Source of the DNA: an uncultured bacterium
Lineage (GTDB): Bacteria > Cyanobacteriota > Vampirovibrionia > Gastranaerophilales > Gastranaerophilaceae
Assembly: GCA_902794035.1 (NCBI GenBank)
Contig: CADBFN010000013.1
Location: 1-47,458 of the forward strand
Length of the DNA stretch: 47,458 nucleotides
Direction of reading: 5' to 3'
Under the pieces are notes generated by a model. That model was not told where the DNA came from. It saw nothing but the letters and a program-made list of their open reading frames with translations, and did not search any database. This document shows positions 8,283 to 15,611 of this stretch, one piece after another (position 1 is the first letter of the stretch; each line of letters starts with the position of its first letter). The translations under genes and the position numbers were made by a program.

Positions 8283-8296
8283 GAAAGGATATTATC

Positions 8297-8653
8297 ATGA
8301 GTGTAGAAATTTCTGAAGCAGTTCTTAATTACGGCTTATTTTCTTTGGCTATAATGGGCGTTATAACCCTTGGTTTTCTGGCTAAATTATTTTTTGATTG
8401 TTCAAAATTAATGCAAAATGTCAATAAAACGACAGATATTGTAAATAAGGAACTTAAACCGACTTTAGACGAATTAAATACCGCATTAAAATCATTTAAC
8501 AATATTGTAAAAAACACCAATGAAGGTGTAGGTAATGTAAAATTAGGCTTAGAAAATGTTTTAGCCAAAACCAAACTGTTTTCCGGTAATTTGGTGAGTG
8601 GATTTTTAAAAGGTTTTTTAGCTGTATATAACCTTATAGGTAAAAGAAAATAA
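8297..8653 (+). CDS. DUF948/YtxG-like membrane protein
   Basis: The product has 118 residues. A membrane segment (about 15-35, LFSLAIMGVITLGFLAKLFF) leads into a helical region rich in Asn, Thr, Lys and Leu (MQNVNKTTDIVNKELKPTLDELNTALKSFNNIVKNTNEGV), typical of DUF948 proteins. The C-terminus is weakly hydrophobic. AAGGA precedes the ATG. It lies between two YtxH-domain genes and is probably cotranscribed with them. A structural role at the membrane is inferred from layout. Confidence 0.75.
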   Translation: MSVEISEAVLNYGLFSLAIMGVITLGFLAKLFFDCSKLMQNVNKTTDIVNKELKPTLDELNTALKSFNNIVKNTNEGVGNVKLGLENVLAKTKLFSGNLVSGFLKGFLAVYNLIGKRK

Positions 8654-8726
8654 ATAATTTGTCGGATAAAAAAGCAAAAAAATATGCAAATAATGTAAGT
8701 GAAAAACAGTAAAGGAGAACAAAACT

Positions 8727-8996
8727 ATGTCAGCAGGAAAATTTATAGCAGGATTTGTTGTAGGTGGTGCTATCGGTGCAATTGCAGGTATTTTACTTGC
8801 TCCGAAATCAGGTGCGGAAACAAGAGATGATATTGCAAATACTGCGAAAGAAATGTTAAGAAAAGCAGACGAAACTGCTAAACAAATTCAGTCAAAAACA
8901 GATGATGCAATTGGTGAATTGCAGAAAAAAGGCGAAGAAATCAAAGGTAAATTACAGGATTTAATCAATAAACAAAAAGATGGAAATCCTGCATAA
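8727..8996 (+). CDS. YtxH-domain protein
   Basis: This 89-residue protein is a second YtxH copy. Its glycine-rich membrane segment (KFIAGFVVGGAIGAIAGILLAPKSG) carries the APKSGAETRDDI signature, followed by a lysine- and glutamate-rich helix. AAAGGAGA sits upstream of the ATG with good spacing. It is the last gene of the four-gene cluster, followed by a strong terminator. The tail differs enough from the first copy that the two look like old paralogues. Confidence 0.9.
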   Translation: MSAGKFIAGFVVGGAIGAIAGILLAPKSGAETRDDIANTAKEMLRKADETAKQIQSKTDDAIGELQKKGEEIKGKLQDLINKQKDGNPA

Positions 8997-9013
8997 GAGG
9001 TTGATAAAAATTT

Positions 9014-9045
9014 CTACCCTCTCCAAATAGAGAGGGTAGTTTTTT
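9014..9045 (+). terminator. Rho-independent terminator of the YtxH cluster
   Basis: The perfect 10-bp stem CTACCCTCTC (9014-9023) pairs with GAGAGGGTAG (9030-9039), with a six-base loop and six T residues. The stem resembles the first hairpin of family-A repeats, so the terminator may derive from one. Confidence 0.9.
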
Positions 9046-9133
9046 ATGCGAAAAATTCGTAAGTTGGGTTTCTTGAATCTCAACTTTCTCATTTTACCAT
9101 AAGGCATTTATTTTTACAAACTTGCTCCTCGGC

Positions 9134-10087
9134 TTATTTCTTATTCATAATATCTCTAAACATTTTGGCTGTTGTGCTCAATTCTTTGGTAGAACTTGGA
9201 CATCCATGAGTAATTGTAGATTTAGAAGCTTTTGTAAATAATGCCAATTTTTGTTCTTTTTTTAATATTTCATTTGTATAGCCAAGTAATTCCGAAAATA
9301 TTCCGGCGCCTGTTTTATTTTCAGATGAAATACCATCTCTGTAGCGTATTATATCATCCGTAATTTCATATGCTCGCTTTTCATCTAGTATAACTTGTCT
9401 TGCACCATAAATATCAGTGAATGCTCCTTTATTTCTCGGATGAGTGACACTTCTACATAAACCTCTAAAAAAAGCTTGTACTCGTTTAGGGGTTTCTAGC
9501 CTATCAAAGTTCTGTAAAAATTTTATAATATTATCTTTTCCGCCTTGTAACGGAATAGAAGAACGAAACATTAATGTATCAGATAAATCTACATTTTCCA
9601 TTAATTTATATTGAATATCTCTTGCACTTTGTGTTTCATTTAATAATATTTTTTTAGGTAATAATTTCGAAATAAAAGAATTTTGTCCAAATAAATGATG
9701 CTCTAATTCATGTGCTAATACCGAAGGTAAATTTTCATTTAATGGAGTGTATATACCTTTGCACTTACCATCTCCTCCTGTATGTACATAACTTATTCCT
9801 GCAGCATCGTCAAACATGGAAACGCATTCAGTTGCTTCTTTATCATTTATACCATGTCGTAGTAAATCTGCTTTTACTTCTTGTCTGCTTGTACAAATTT
9901 TTACTTTAACTTTAGGTGCATATTTCTTAATTGTCTTTTGTACAATATCTGTAGATATGCTTGCATTGTTTTTTTGTAAATCAACTAATTCATGCCCAAC
10001 ATTTTTACAAACTCTTACCATTTCTTTTTTGGTATATAGTCCAAAATGTTTACCGCAAAATTTAGCAATTTGTAGTCCAAATCCCAT
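9134..10087 (-). CDS. Putative HExxH zinc metallopeptidase
   Basis: This 317-residue protein belongs to no family I can name. The key feature is the zincin motif LAHELEHHLFG, with H126, E127 and H130 as the likely zinc ligands and base. A downstream glutamate in ILDEKRAYEITDD (about residue 232-240) could be the third ligand, as in gluzincins. No signal peptide or membrane segment is evident; the N-terminus is basic and amphipathic (MGFGLQIAKFCGKHFGLYTKK). It stands alone on the minus strand, between the YtxH-cluster terminator and the DUF559 element. A proteolytic function is inferred from the motif only. Confidence 0.7.
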   Translation of the reverse strand: MGFGLQIAKFCGKHFGLYTKKEMVRVCKNVGHELVDLQKNNASISTDIVQKTIKKYAPKVKVKICTSRQEVKADLLRHGINDKEATECVSMFDDAAGISYVHTGGDGKCKGIYTPLNENLPSVLAHELEHHLFGQNSFISKLLPKKILLNETQSARDIQYKLMENVDLSDTLMFRSSIPLQGGKDNIIKFLQNFDRLETPKRVQAFFRGLCRSVTHPRNKGAFTDIYGARQVILDEKRAYEITDDIIRYRDGISSENKTGAGIFSELLGYTNEILKKEQKLALFTKASKSTITHGCPSSTKELSTTAKMFRDIMNKK

Positions 10088-10163
10088 ATAAATTCCTTAT
10101 TATCCCCTATATTTATATAAAGTATTTTCGCTTCCGAAAATTGCCATGTTATTACAAAACTTT

Positions 10164-10237
10164 AAAGCCCTCTCCAAAGGGGAGAGGGTAGAATTTCAAA
10201 ACGAGATACGAGTTTTAGAAATTCGGGTGAGGGGTTA
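10164..10237 (+). repeat. Family-A repeat, copy abutting DUF559 3' end
   Basis: There are two hairpins in tandem. The first is CCCTCTCC (10168-10175) with GGAGAGGG (10181-10188). The second has GAATTTC pairing with GAAATTC and inner AAAAC with GTTTT. The end GGGTGAGGGGTT (10225-10236) follows. The DUF559 stop codon overlaps the last bases. A diverged copy of the two-hairpin layout occurs at 17991-18071. Confidence 0.8.
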
Positions 10238-10624
10238 AACTCTATTATTTCTCAATTCTCTTAATATTACCTCACAAACCCCGTCAATGTTTTTATCTAT
10301 ATCATTATTCCAAAACCGCAAGACTTTAAAACCTTTTGTTTTAAAAAATTCGGAACGCATCTTGTCATATTCAATATTCTTCGCTTCATTATGCTGTCCG
10401 CCGTCAAGTTCAATAATTATTTTTCTACTTTCACAAACAAAATCTGCAATATAGTTTCCTATTGGAACTTGCCTTCTGAATTTATAGTTATAAAACAAAT
10501 TATTTCGTAAAATGGACCATAATTTTCGTTCTTGGGTTGTCATATCTTTGCGTAATTCTTTTGCCTGATTAATTGTTGAATTCTTATACATAAGAACATT
10601 ATAACATGATTCAACCCCTCACCC
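10225..10624. mobile_element. DUF559 gene bounded by 12-bp perfect inverted repeats
   Basis: GGGTGAGGGGTT (10225-10236) and AACCCCTCACCC (10613-10624) are exact inverted copies that close tightly around the DUF559 ORF. Each belongs to a longer family-A palindromic repeat pointing in opposite directions. This is the layout of a gene carried by its own repeat, comparable with REP-flanked RAYT genes. That it moves, or moves the repeats, is inference. Confidence 0.5.
10235..10591 (-). CDS. DUF559 (Vsr-like PD-(D/E)XK) endonuclease
   Basis: The 118-residue protein is a complete DUF559 domain. It has the family opening KELRKDMTTQERKLWSILR, then FRRQVPIGNYIADFVC and IIIELDGGQH. These give the D...ExD acidic pattern of PD-(D/E)XK nucleases related to very-short-patch repair endonuclease. 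KGFKVLRFWNNDI completes the core. The catalytic residues look intact. It has no operon partner: it sits alone between two inverted family-A repeats, and its stop codon lies in one of them. Its DNA target is unknown; action on the flanking palindromes is a hypothesis. Confidence 0.9.
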   Translation of the reverse strand: MYKNSTINQAKELRKDMTTQERKLWSILRNNLFYNYKFRRQVPIGNYIADFVCESRKIIIELDGGQHNEAKNIEYDKMRSEFFKTKGFKVLRFWNNDIDKNIDGVCEVILRELRNNRV

Positions 10625-10651
10625 TACCCCTCTCCCCTCAGGCGAGGGAAC
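10610..10651 (-). repeat. Family-A repeat, copy upstream of DUF559
   Basis: This 42-bp copy reads outward from the DUF559 start and is inverted relative to the copy at 10164-10237. It matches the priA-internal copy at 33 of 42 bases. It also serves as the intact (empty) site for comparison with the interrupted copy at 10687-10812. Confidence 0.8.
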
Positions 10652-10686
10652 TTTTTACATAAGAGTATTATTACGGAGTTTAATTC

Positions 10687-10812
10687 TTCTCCCTACCCCT
10701 CAGCCATACGACATACAGGCTCAGGGCTTAAACTTTGCGGTTTCCTCTCGCAAAAACATTCACCAGATGTTTTTGCTTGGCAGAGTGCTTTGTATCCCCT
10801 CTGGCGAGGGCA
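10687..10812. repeat. Family-A repeat interrupted by family-B element
   Basis: Removing bases 10702-10794 joins CCCTACCCCTC to TCCCCTCTGGCGAGGG. That matches the intact copy at 10610-10651 across the junction with no gap. Over the 30 bases spanning the junction the two differ at two positions. No target duplication is visible at the insertion edges. It lies in the 317-bp gap between DUF559 and the M20 peptidase gene, which otherwise holds only the repeats listed here. Confidence 0.75.
10712..10794 (-). mobile_element. Family-B 83-bp element, copy 1
   Basis: The reverse complement matches 46881-46963 at 80 of 83 bases. It contains a perfect 10-bp stem (GCAAAAACAT with ATGTTTTTGC on the element's own strand) around a seven-base loop, with partly paired flanks (CTCT/AGAG). 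No open frame is large enough for a transposase. It looks like a non-autonomous insertion sequence relic. Confidence 0.75.
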
Positions 10813-10864
10813 CGATTTTTATTATTGTGTTATAATCCTTTTGTGAAATAATGTAGAAAAGTAG

Positions 10865-10884
10865 GTCGGCATTACTATGCCGAC
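10865..10884. promoter_or_regulatory. Palindrome GTCGGCA-N6-TGCCGAC before M20 peptidase
   Basis: Perfect 7-bp arms (10865-10871, 10878-10884) lie 24 bp before the ATG at 10909. Compared in gene orientation with the pdxJ copy, the match extends to AGGTCGGCA-N6-TGCCGACA, with four of six spacer bases also shared. Confidence 0.55.
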
Positions 10885-10908
10885 ACATATTATTTACGGA
10901 GAGCAATT

Positions 10909-12072
10909 ATGAATATAGAAGATTTGAGAAAAGAAAACGAACTTGTTGATCTGTTTTGTTCTTTGGCGGAAATCCCGTCACCATCAAGACAGGAAGAAAA
11001 AGTTATAGATTGGATTTGTAATTACTGCAAAGACAACAATTTAAACTGTGAACAGGACGATTATAAAAATATATATATAACAATTCCTGCAACAGACAGC
11101 ACAAAAGAGCCGATTTTATTATCCTCTCACCTTGATGTAATCGGGGATGATTCGCCTGTCATTCCTTATTTAGACGGTGATTTGATTAAAGCAAAGGGCA
11201 GAACTTTAGGTGCTGATGATAAAGCAGGTGTTGCTAATGCGTTGTATTTTGCAAAATATTTAAACAAAAGAACAGATTTATCTCATGGCGGACTTGAAAT
11301 TCATTTTACCCGTGATGAAGAGGACTCTATGAGCGGAATTAAAAACACAGATTTCAATAAAATAAATTCAAAATATGTACTTGTATTGGATAGTGATGCT
11401 TTAGGGCAATGTCTTGTTGCCGGGGCAAGTTATGTAATGATTGATTTGAAAGTAAATGCTCCAAAGGGCGGACACTCAGGCAACGACATTGGGGACCCGA
11501 CAAGAGCAAATGCGACAAAACTTATTGCGGATTTGGTGTCTAAACTCCCGCAGGGTGCATATTATTGTGAAAACGGACAGGTTATAACATCTTGCAACAT
11601 TGGCGGAATTGAATCAGGTGATGTTACGGTCACAAATGTCATAAATACAGATGCTCATGCAACTTATTCTTTGAGGAGTTCCGATAAGAAAAAAGAAGAC
11701 GAACTTATCGCCAAAATGCAGGGTATTGTTGATGAATTTAATAAAGAACACGAAGGAATTGCAACAGCTGAGATTACTTTTACCGTAAAAATGCCTATGT
11801 TTGAAAAAAATGATGATGAATATTTGCCTATTCTTTTTGAAACGGTTGCAAAAAAACTAGGTATAGAACCTGAAATTTCATCGTTCCATGCAGGTGCAGA
11901 AACTCATATTTATGCAAACAAAACAAACGCTAAAGGTGAAAGATTTTCGCCATATCTTTTGGGGCTTGCAACTGTTTGTAATATGCACTCTGCAAGAGAA
12001 TATGTCGATTACAAAACAATGCTCAAAGGGCAGGAACTCTTACAGGCACTTTTTGAGGCACATAATAAATAG
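10909..12072 (+). CDS. M20-family zinc peptidase (PepT-like)
   Basis: This 387-residue protein matches the M20/M25/M40 peptidases, nearest in pattern to tripeptidase T-like enzymes that remove N-terminal residues from short peptides. The metal-site motifs are SSHLDVIGDD (His and Asp), LGADDKAGVA (bridging Asp), TRDEEDSM (catalytic Glu and ligand) and FHAGAETHIY (C-terminal His ligand). The dimerisation domain lies between, with KGGHSGNDIG. GGAGAG lies about seven bases before the ATG, downstream of the shared palindrome. The TAG stop overlaps the GTG start of the next gene (TAGTG), indicating coupled translation. Confidence 0.92.
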   Translation: MNIEDLRKENELVDLFCSLAEIPSPSRQEEKVIDWICNYCKDNNLNCEQDDYKNIYITIPATDSTKEPILLSSHLDVIGDDSPVIPYLDGDLIKAKGRTLGADDKAGVANALYFAKYLNKRTDLSHGGLEIHFTRDEEDSMSGIKNTDFNKINSKYVLVLDSDALGQCLVAGASYVMIDLKVNAPKGGHSGNDIGDPTRANATKLIADLVSKLPQGAYYCENGQVITSCNIGGIESGDVTVTNVINTDAHATYSLRSSDKKKEDELIAKMQGIVDEFNKEHEGIATAEITFTVKMPMFEKNDDEYLPILFETVAKKLGIEPEISSFHAGAETHIYANKTNAKGERFSPYLLGLATVCNMHSAREYVDYKTMLKGQELLQALFEAHNK

Positions 12073-12893
12073 TGATCAAACTCAATCTTGGCAGGAGTTG
12101 CCTTAAAGTTATTATAAGAACCTACGGAATAAAAGAGATTTTTATTCCGTATTATTCCTGCAAAACTCTTTGGCAGGCTATAAGAGATGAAAATTGCAAA
12201 ATAAAATTTTATCATATTGATAAAGATTTTATGCCGGCTTGTGAGTTTCCAAAAGACAGTTATATTCTTTATATCAATTACTTTGGCCTTTTTACAAAAA
12301 ATTGTGAAATATTATCTGAAAAATATAAAAATCTCATAACTGATAACACGCAGGCTTTTTATGCTCCGAATTTCGGAATTGCAACTTTTAATTCTCTGCG
12401 CAAATTTTTTCCTGTTCAAAACGGGGCATATTTGCAAATCGAAAAAGAACCAAAAATGAATTTTGAAACAGATAATCTGAAACTCGAAACGGCAGGCATA
12501 GAAGAAAATTATGAGTTGTTTAAATCAAATGAGCTAAAATTAAATAATGAAGAAGTGAAATTGATTTCACCATCTGTTGAGGATATTATGGCTCAAATAA
12601 ATTATGAAAAAGATAAAATAAAAAGATTAAAAATTTACAATAAATATTCTCAAATTTTAGACAAATATAATTTAATAAAGCTTTCGAAGCTTAAAGATAA
12701 TATTCCTTATTGTTACCCATTTTGTACAAATGATGAAAAAATTATTGCAAAATTACAGGAATTTCCGATATTGAAATTATGGGATAATTTGCCCGAAAAT
12801 TTTTATGAAAACAGTTTTCTGTTTAATGTTGGTGCATTCCCTTTAAATAGTGATATATATTCAGAAAAAATTATAAATAAATTACTTTTGTAA
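12072..12893 (+). CDS. Compact DegT/AHBA-like PLP-fold protein
   Basis: The 273-residue product resembles the DegT/DnrJ/EryC1 family of sugar aminotransferases. It shows GRSCLKVIIRTYGIKEIFIPYYSC at the start (two cores separated in the fold), YILYINYFG and DNTQAFYA in the PLP pocket region, and FNSLRKFFPVQNGAYL, whose lysine (about residue 112) fits the Schiff-base position. Typical members have 360-400 residues, so this is a short form and may be catalytically altered. The GTG start at 12072 overlaps the previous stop by one base. It converges with ubiE, overlapping it by 12 bp. The substrate is unknown. Confidence 0.7.
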   Translation: MIKLNLGRSCLKVIIRTYGIKEIFIPYYSCKTLWQAIRDENCKIKFYHIDKDFMPACEFPKDSYILYINYFGLFTKNCEILSEKYKNLITDNTQAFYAPNFGIATFNSLRKFFPVQNGAYLQIEKEPKMNFETDNLKLETAGIEENYELFKSNELKLNNEEVKLISPSVEDIMAQINYEKDKIKRLKIYNKYSQILDKYNLIKLSKLKDNIPYCYPFCTNDEKIIAKLQEFPILKLWDNLPENFYENSFLFNVGAFPLNSDIYSEKIINKLLL

Positions 12894-13562
12894 TATTTGA
12901 AATGATATTGCGCCAAAGAAAAAATCTTTTCTTTTTATTAGTTTAAAACCGTAATTTTCAAATTCTTTAATTAGCTTTTCAGGCTCAGGGTATTCATTTT
13001 TTGATTGTATCAGATATTTATAAGAATCTTTATTCAGGTTAAATATTATCCCAAAACAATTGATTATTGCTAAAACAAGAAAATTAAACAATTTGCCTGA
13101 AATTGTGTGATTGCCGAAATCTAAATGCAGAAATTTCCCGTTGGGTTTTAGTGTTCTGTATATTTCACTGATTGCTTTTTGTCTGTCTTCAATGTTTCTG
13201 AGTCCAAAGCCGATTGTAATATAATCAAATTCGTTTTCTTTAAATATAAGTCTTGTACAATCTCCCTGAATAAAAATTTTTTTCGGATTTTTTTGTTTAG
13301 CTGTTTTAATCATGTTTTCCGAAGCATCAAGTCCGATAATTTTTGAGGAAGGTTCAATATTGGCAATAATTTTGGTAAAATCTCCCGTCCCGCAGCATAA
13401 ATCCAAAATGTAAGAATTTGGTCTGATTTTAAGATTTTTTATTGCTGTTTTTTTTATAATTAAATGAGTTCCAAGAGAAATTAAGTTATTCATTTTATCG
13501 TAATAACTTGAAATTTCATCAAACATTTCTGTTATTTTTTCAGGATTTTTATTGCAGGTCAT
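12882..13562 (-). CDS. ubiE: UbiE/MenG quinone C-methyltransferase
   Basis: The 226-residue protein is a class I SAM methyltransferase of the UbiE/MenG group, which methylates demethylmenaquinone in the last step of menaquinone synthesis. It shows FDEISSYYDKMNNLISLGTH, the SAM loop ILDLCCGTGDFT, the acidic segment GLDASENM, GDCTRLIF, and the family segment ITIGFGLRNIEDRQKAISEIYRTLKPNGKF. It starts four bases after the end of the lytic transglycosylase gene and is probably cotranscribed. Its presence implies a quinone pool, unless the substrate has diverged. No other men or ubi genes are in the window. Confidence 0.9.
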   Translation of the reverse strand: MTCNKNPEKITEMFDEISSYYDKMNNLISLGTHLIIKKTAIKNLKIRPNSYILDLCCGTGDFTKIIANIEPSSKIIGLDASENMIKTAKQKNPKKIFIQGDCTRLIFKENEFDYITIGFGLRNIEDRQKAISEIYRTLKPNGKFLHLDFGNHTISGKLFNFLVLAIINCFGIIFNLNKDSYKYLIQSKNEYPEPEKLIKEFENYGFKLIKRKDFFFGAISFQILQK

Positions 13563-13566
13563 AAGT

Positions 13567-15534
13567 TTATTTTTGATAAATTCGTGTGTAATTCCAGTAA
13601 CTTTTCATTACTTTATAGACATAATTTTTTGTTTCTTCATAAGGGATTTGTTCTACAAATTCATCTGTATCGTTATATTGCAGATTATCTTTCCATTTTT
13701 GTACGGAGCCTATCCCGCCATTATATGCCGCAACGGCTGAAATATCTTTATTTTCAAGAGCGTGTCTTAATTGAGCATAATACATATTGCCAATTTTTAT
13801 ATTTAATTCCGGGTTAAATAAATCGGCAGTATTAAATGAATATCCGCTTTTTTCTCCGACTTCATGTGCTGTATCAGGCATAAGTTGCATTAATCCGATT
13901 GCTCCGACTTCTGATTGTGCGTATGGATTGAAATGGCTTTCTTCTTTTATAATAGCCATTATAATCGCAATGTCGTTATTAAAATGACCGGCATCATTTT
14001 CTGCCTGTTTAAAGTAATTCAGCGGATATACAAGTCTCCAGCGCGGATCATCTTTTGGCGGTTTTGTTTTTAGCTTTTCCATTGCTTTTTGAGCTGTATA
14101 TATAGAAGATACATAATTCCCCTGTTTATATTGAGTCCAGCTTTTAATAAACTGATCCTGAGAGTATTTGTTTATCATTTCATAATCATTTACCAGCAGC
14201 AAATTATACAAGGCACTTCCTTTTGACGGGTATTTATAAGGATATTCTATAGGTTTATACTCTAATTTTGCATTTATTACGGATGAATTTAAATTTTGGA
14301 GTATCCAAAATGCTCTGTATGCGTAATACGAATCAGGAAAATTGTTTATAACACTTTTATAATAGACATCATAGTTTGGATTGTGAGTATATTTTTGTTC
14401 GATTTTTGCACGCCAGAACATTACCATATCAAGTTTATTACTGTCGGGATATTTTATAATAAAATCATCTGCTATTATTTTTGCTCCCGAGTAATTTTTC
14501 TTCAGTAATCTGCCTATCATAGTGTTAATCATTATGTCCTGCGAGTATTCTCCGTTAGGATAAGCGGCATAAAGTTCTTCATAGCACGAATATTTATTTT
14601 CTTTTGGGGCATTTTTACATTTTAAATTCCAAATATAATCTTTATTATTTCCGTTTGCTATTTTTAATAATTCTGTGGCCGCATCATAATAGTTACGGTT
14701 ATTTTGAATATATGAGTTTATCGCATTTTTAAAATCTTCTGTTTTTATGTTGTTTGCGTATTTGGAAACTCCTATTATAACAAGGCTGTTCGCTTTTGCA
14801 GAATTTCCTAATTTATAGTTATTTAGTGCCTGTATAGCCCAGCTGTCTTTTATGTCTGTTCTGTTTAATATTTTCTCTGCATCACTGTTTAATCCGCTTT
14901 TTAATAATGCATTAGCCACAAGAGTATAATCGGCAGAACTCATGTTCTGATTGTATATCTCCCAATTTTTTGCAGCCTGTAGTGCTAATCTTCCGTCGGG
15001 ATATTTATCTAAATATTTTCTGAATCCCTTTTCAATATCTGATTTTTTTAATTTGGTTTTAGGATTTTCAGATTCAATTTTAGATTTGTAATACTCTGAA
15101 GCTACCTTATAATCTTCTTCTGCATTAGATAACTGAATTTCATTAAAATATCTCATGGCTTGTTTAGGATTTGAATCAGAGATAAGTTGTGCTGTTTTGT
15201 ATTTCGCTTCATTACTGAGATGACTTGCTGGGAAGTGCTTGAATAATGAAGTGTATGACTGAATTTCAGATGCTTCATCGCCAAGAGCATGCGCACACAT
15301 TGCCTGACGATATAGAGCGGCAGGTTTAAGTTTGGAAAAATATCCGACTCTTGAAAACAAATAGTATGCATTAGAGTAATTTTTTGACTGATAATTTTCC
15401 AATGCCTGAGAATATATTCGTAAAGTCTTTTTCTTTGGCTGATAAAAATGCTCAAATATCATACCTGCAAGCAGGCATAGAATGACGGATAGTACTATTA
15501 TAACCTTTTTATCAACTTTGCTAAAATCCAACAT
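13567..15534 (-). CDS. Slt-type lytic transglycosylase with helical repeats
   Basis: This 655-residue protein cleaves peptidoglycan between MurNAc and GlcNAc. An N-terminal anchor (KVIIVLSVILCLLAGMIF, about 9-26) places it at the membrane. Residues about 35-480 form TPR-like superhelical repeats (YSNAYYLFSRVGYF, SHLSNEAKYKTAQLI and others). The C-terminal SLT domain has IIKEESHFNPYAQS with the catalytic glutamate, GAIGLMQLMPDTA and AVAAYNGGIGSVQKW. The order matches soluble lytic transglycosylase 70. No clear ribosome site precedes the ATG. It is the first gene of a pair with ubiE. Confidence 0.95.
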   Translation of the reverse strand: MLDFSKVDKKVIIVLSVILCLLAGMIFEHFYQPKKKTLRIYSQALENYQSKNYSNAYYLFSRVGYFSKLKPAALYRQAMCAHALGDEASEIQSYTSLFKHFPASHLSNEAKYKTAQLISDSNPKQAMRYFNEIQLSNAEEDYKVASEYYKSKIESENPKTKLKKSDIEKGFRKYLDKYPDGRLALQAAKNWEIYNQNMSSADYTLVANALLKSGLNSDAEKILNRTDIKDSWAIQALNNYKLGNSAKANSLVIIGVSKYANNIKTEDFKNAINSYIQNNRNYYDAATELLKIANGNNKDYIWNLKCKNAPKENKYSCYEELYAAYPNGEYSQDIMINTMIGRLLKKNYSGAKIIADDFIIKYPDSNKLDMVMFWRAKIEQKYTHNPNYDVYYKSVINNFPDSYYAYRAFWILQNLNSSVINAKLEYKPIEYPYKYPSKGSALYNLLLVNDYEMINKYSQDQFIKSWTQYKQGNYVSSIYTAQKAMEKLKTKPPKDDPRWRLVYPLNYFKQAENDAGHFNNDIAIIMAIIKEESHFNPYAQSEVGAIGLMQLMPDTAHEVGEKSGYSFNTADLFNPELNIKIGNMYYAQLRHALENKDISAVAAYNGGIGSVQKWKDNLQYNDTDEFVEQIPYEETKNYVYKVMKSYWNYTRIYQK

Positions 15535-15611
15535 GTTTAAAAATTTTTCTTTTGTAATAGAATTATATCATGAAAGTCTTTCAGACAAAATAATAAATAT
15601 AAGGAATAATT

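Noticed and set aside
10592-10908. CRISPR-like array in the repeat-rich gap
   Set aside because: Repeats are palindromic, differ in family and orientation, and are not regularly spaced; no cas genes.
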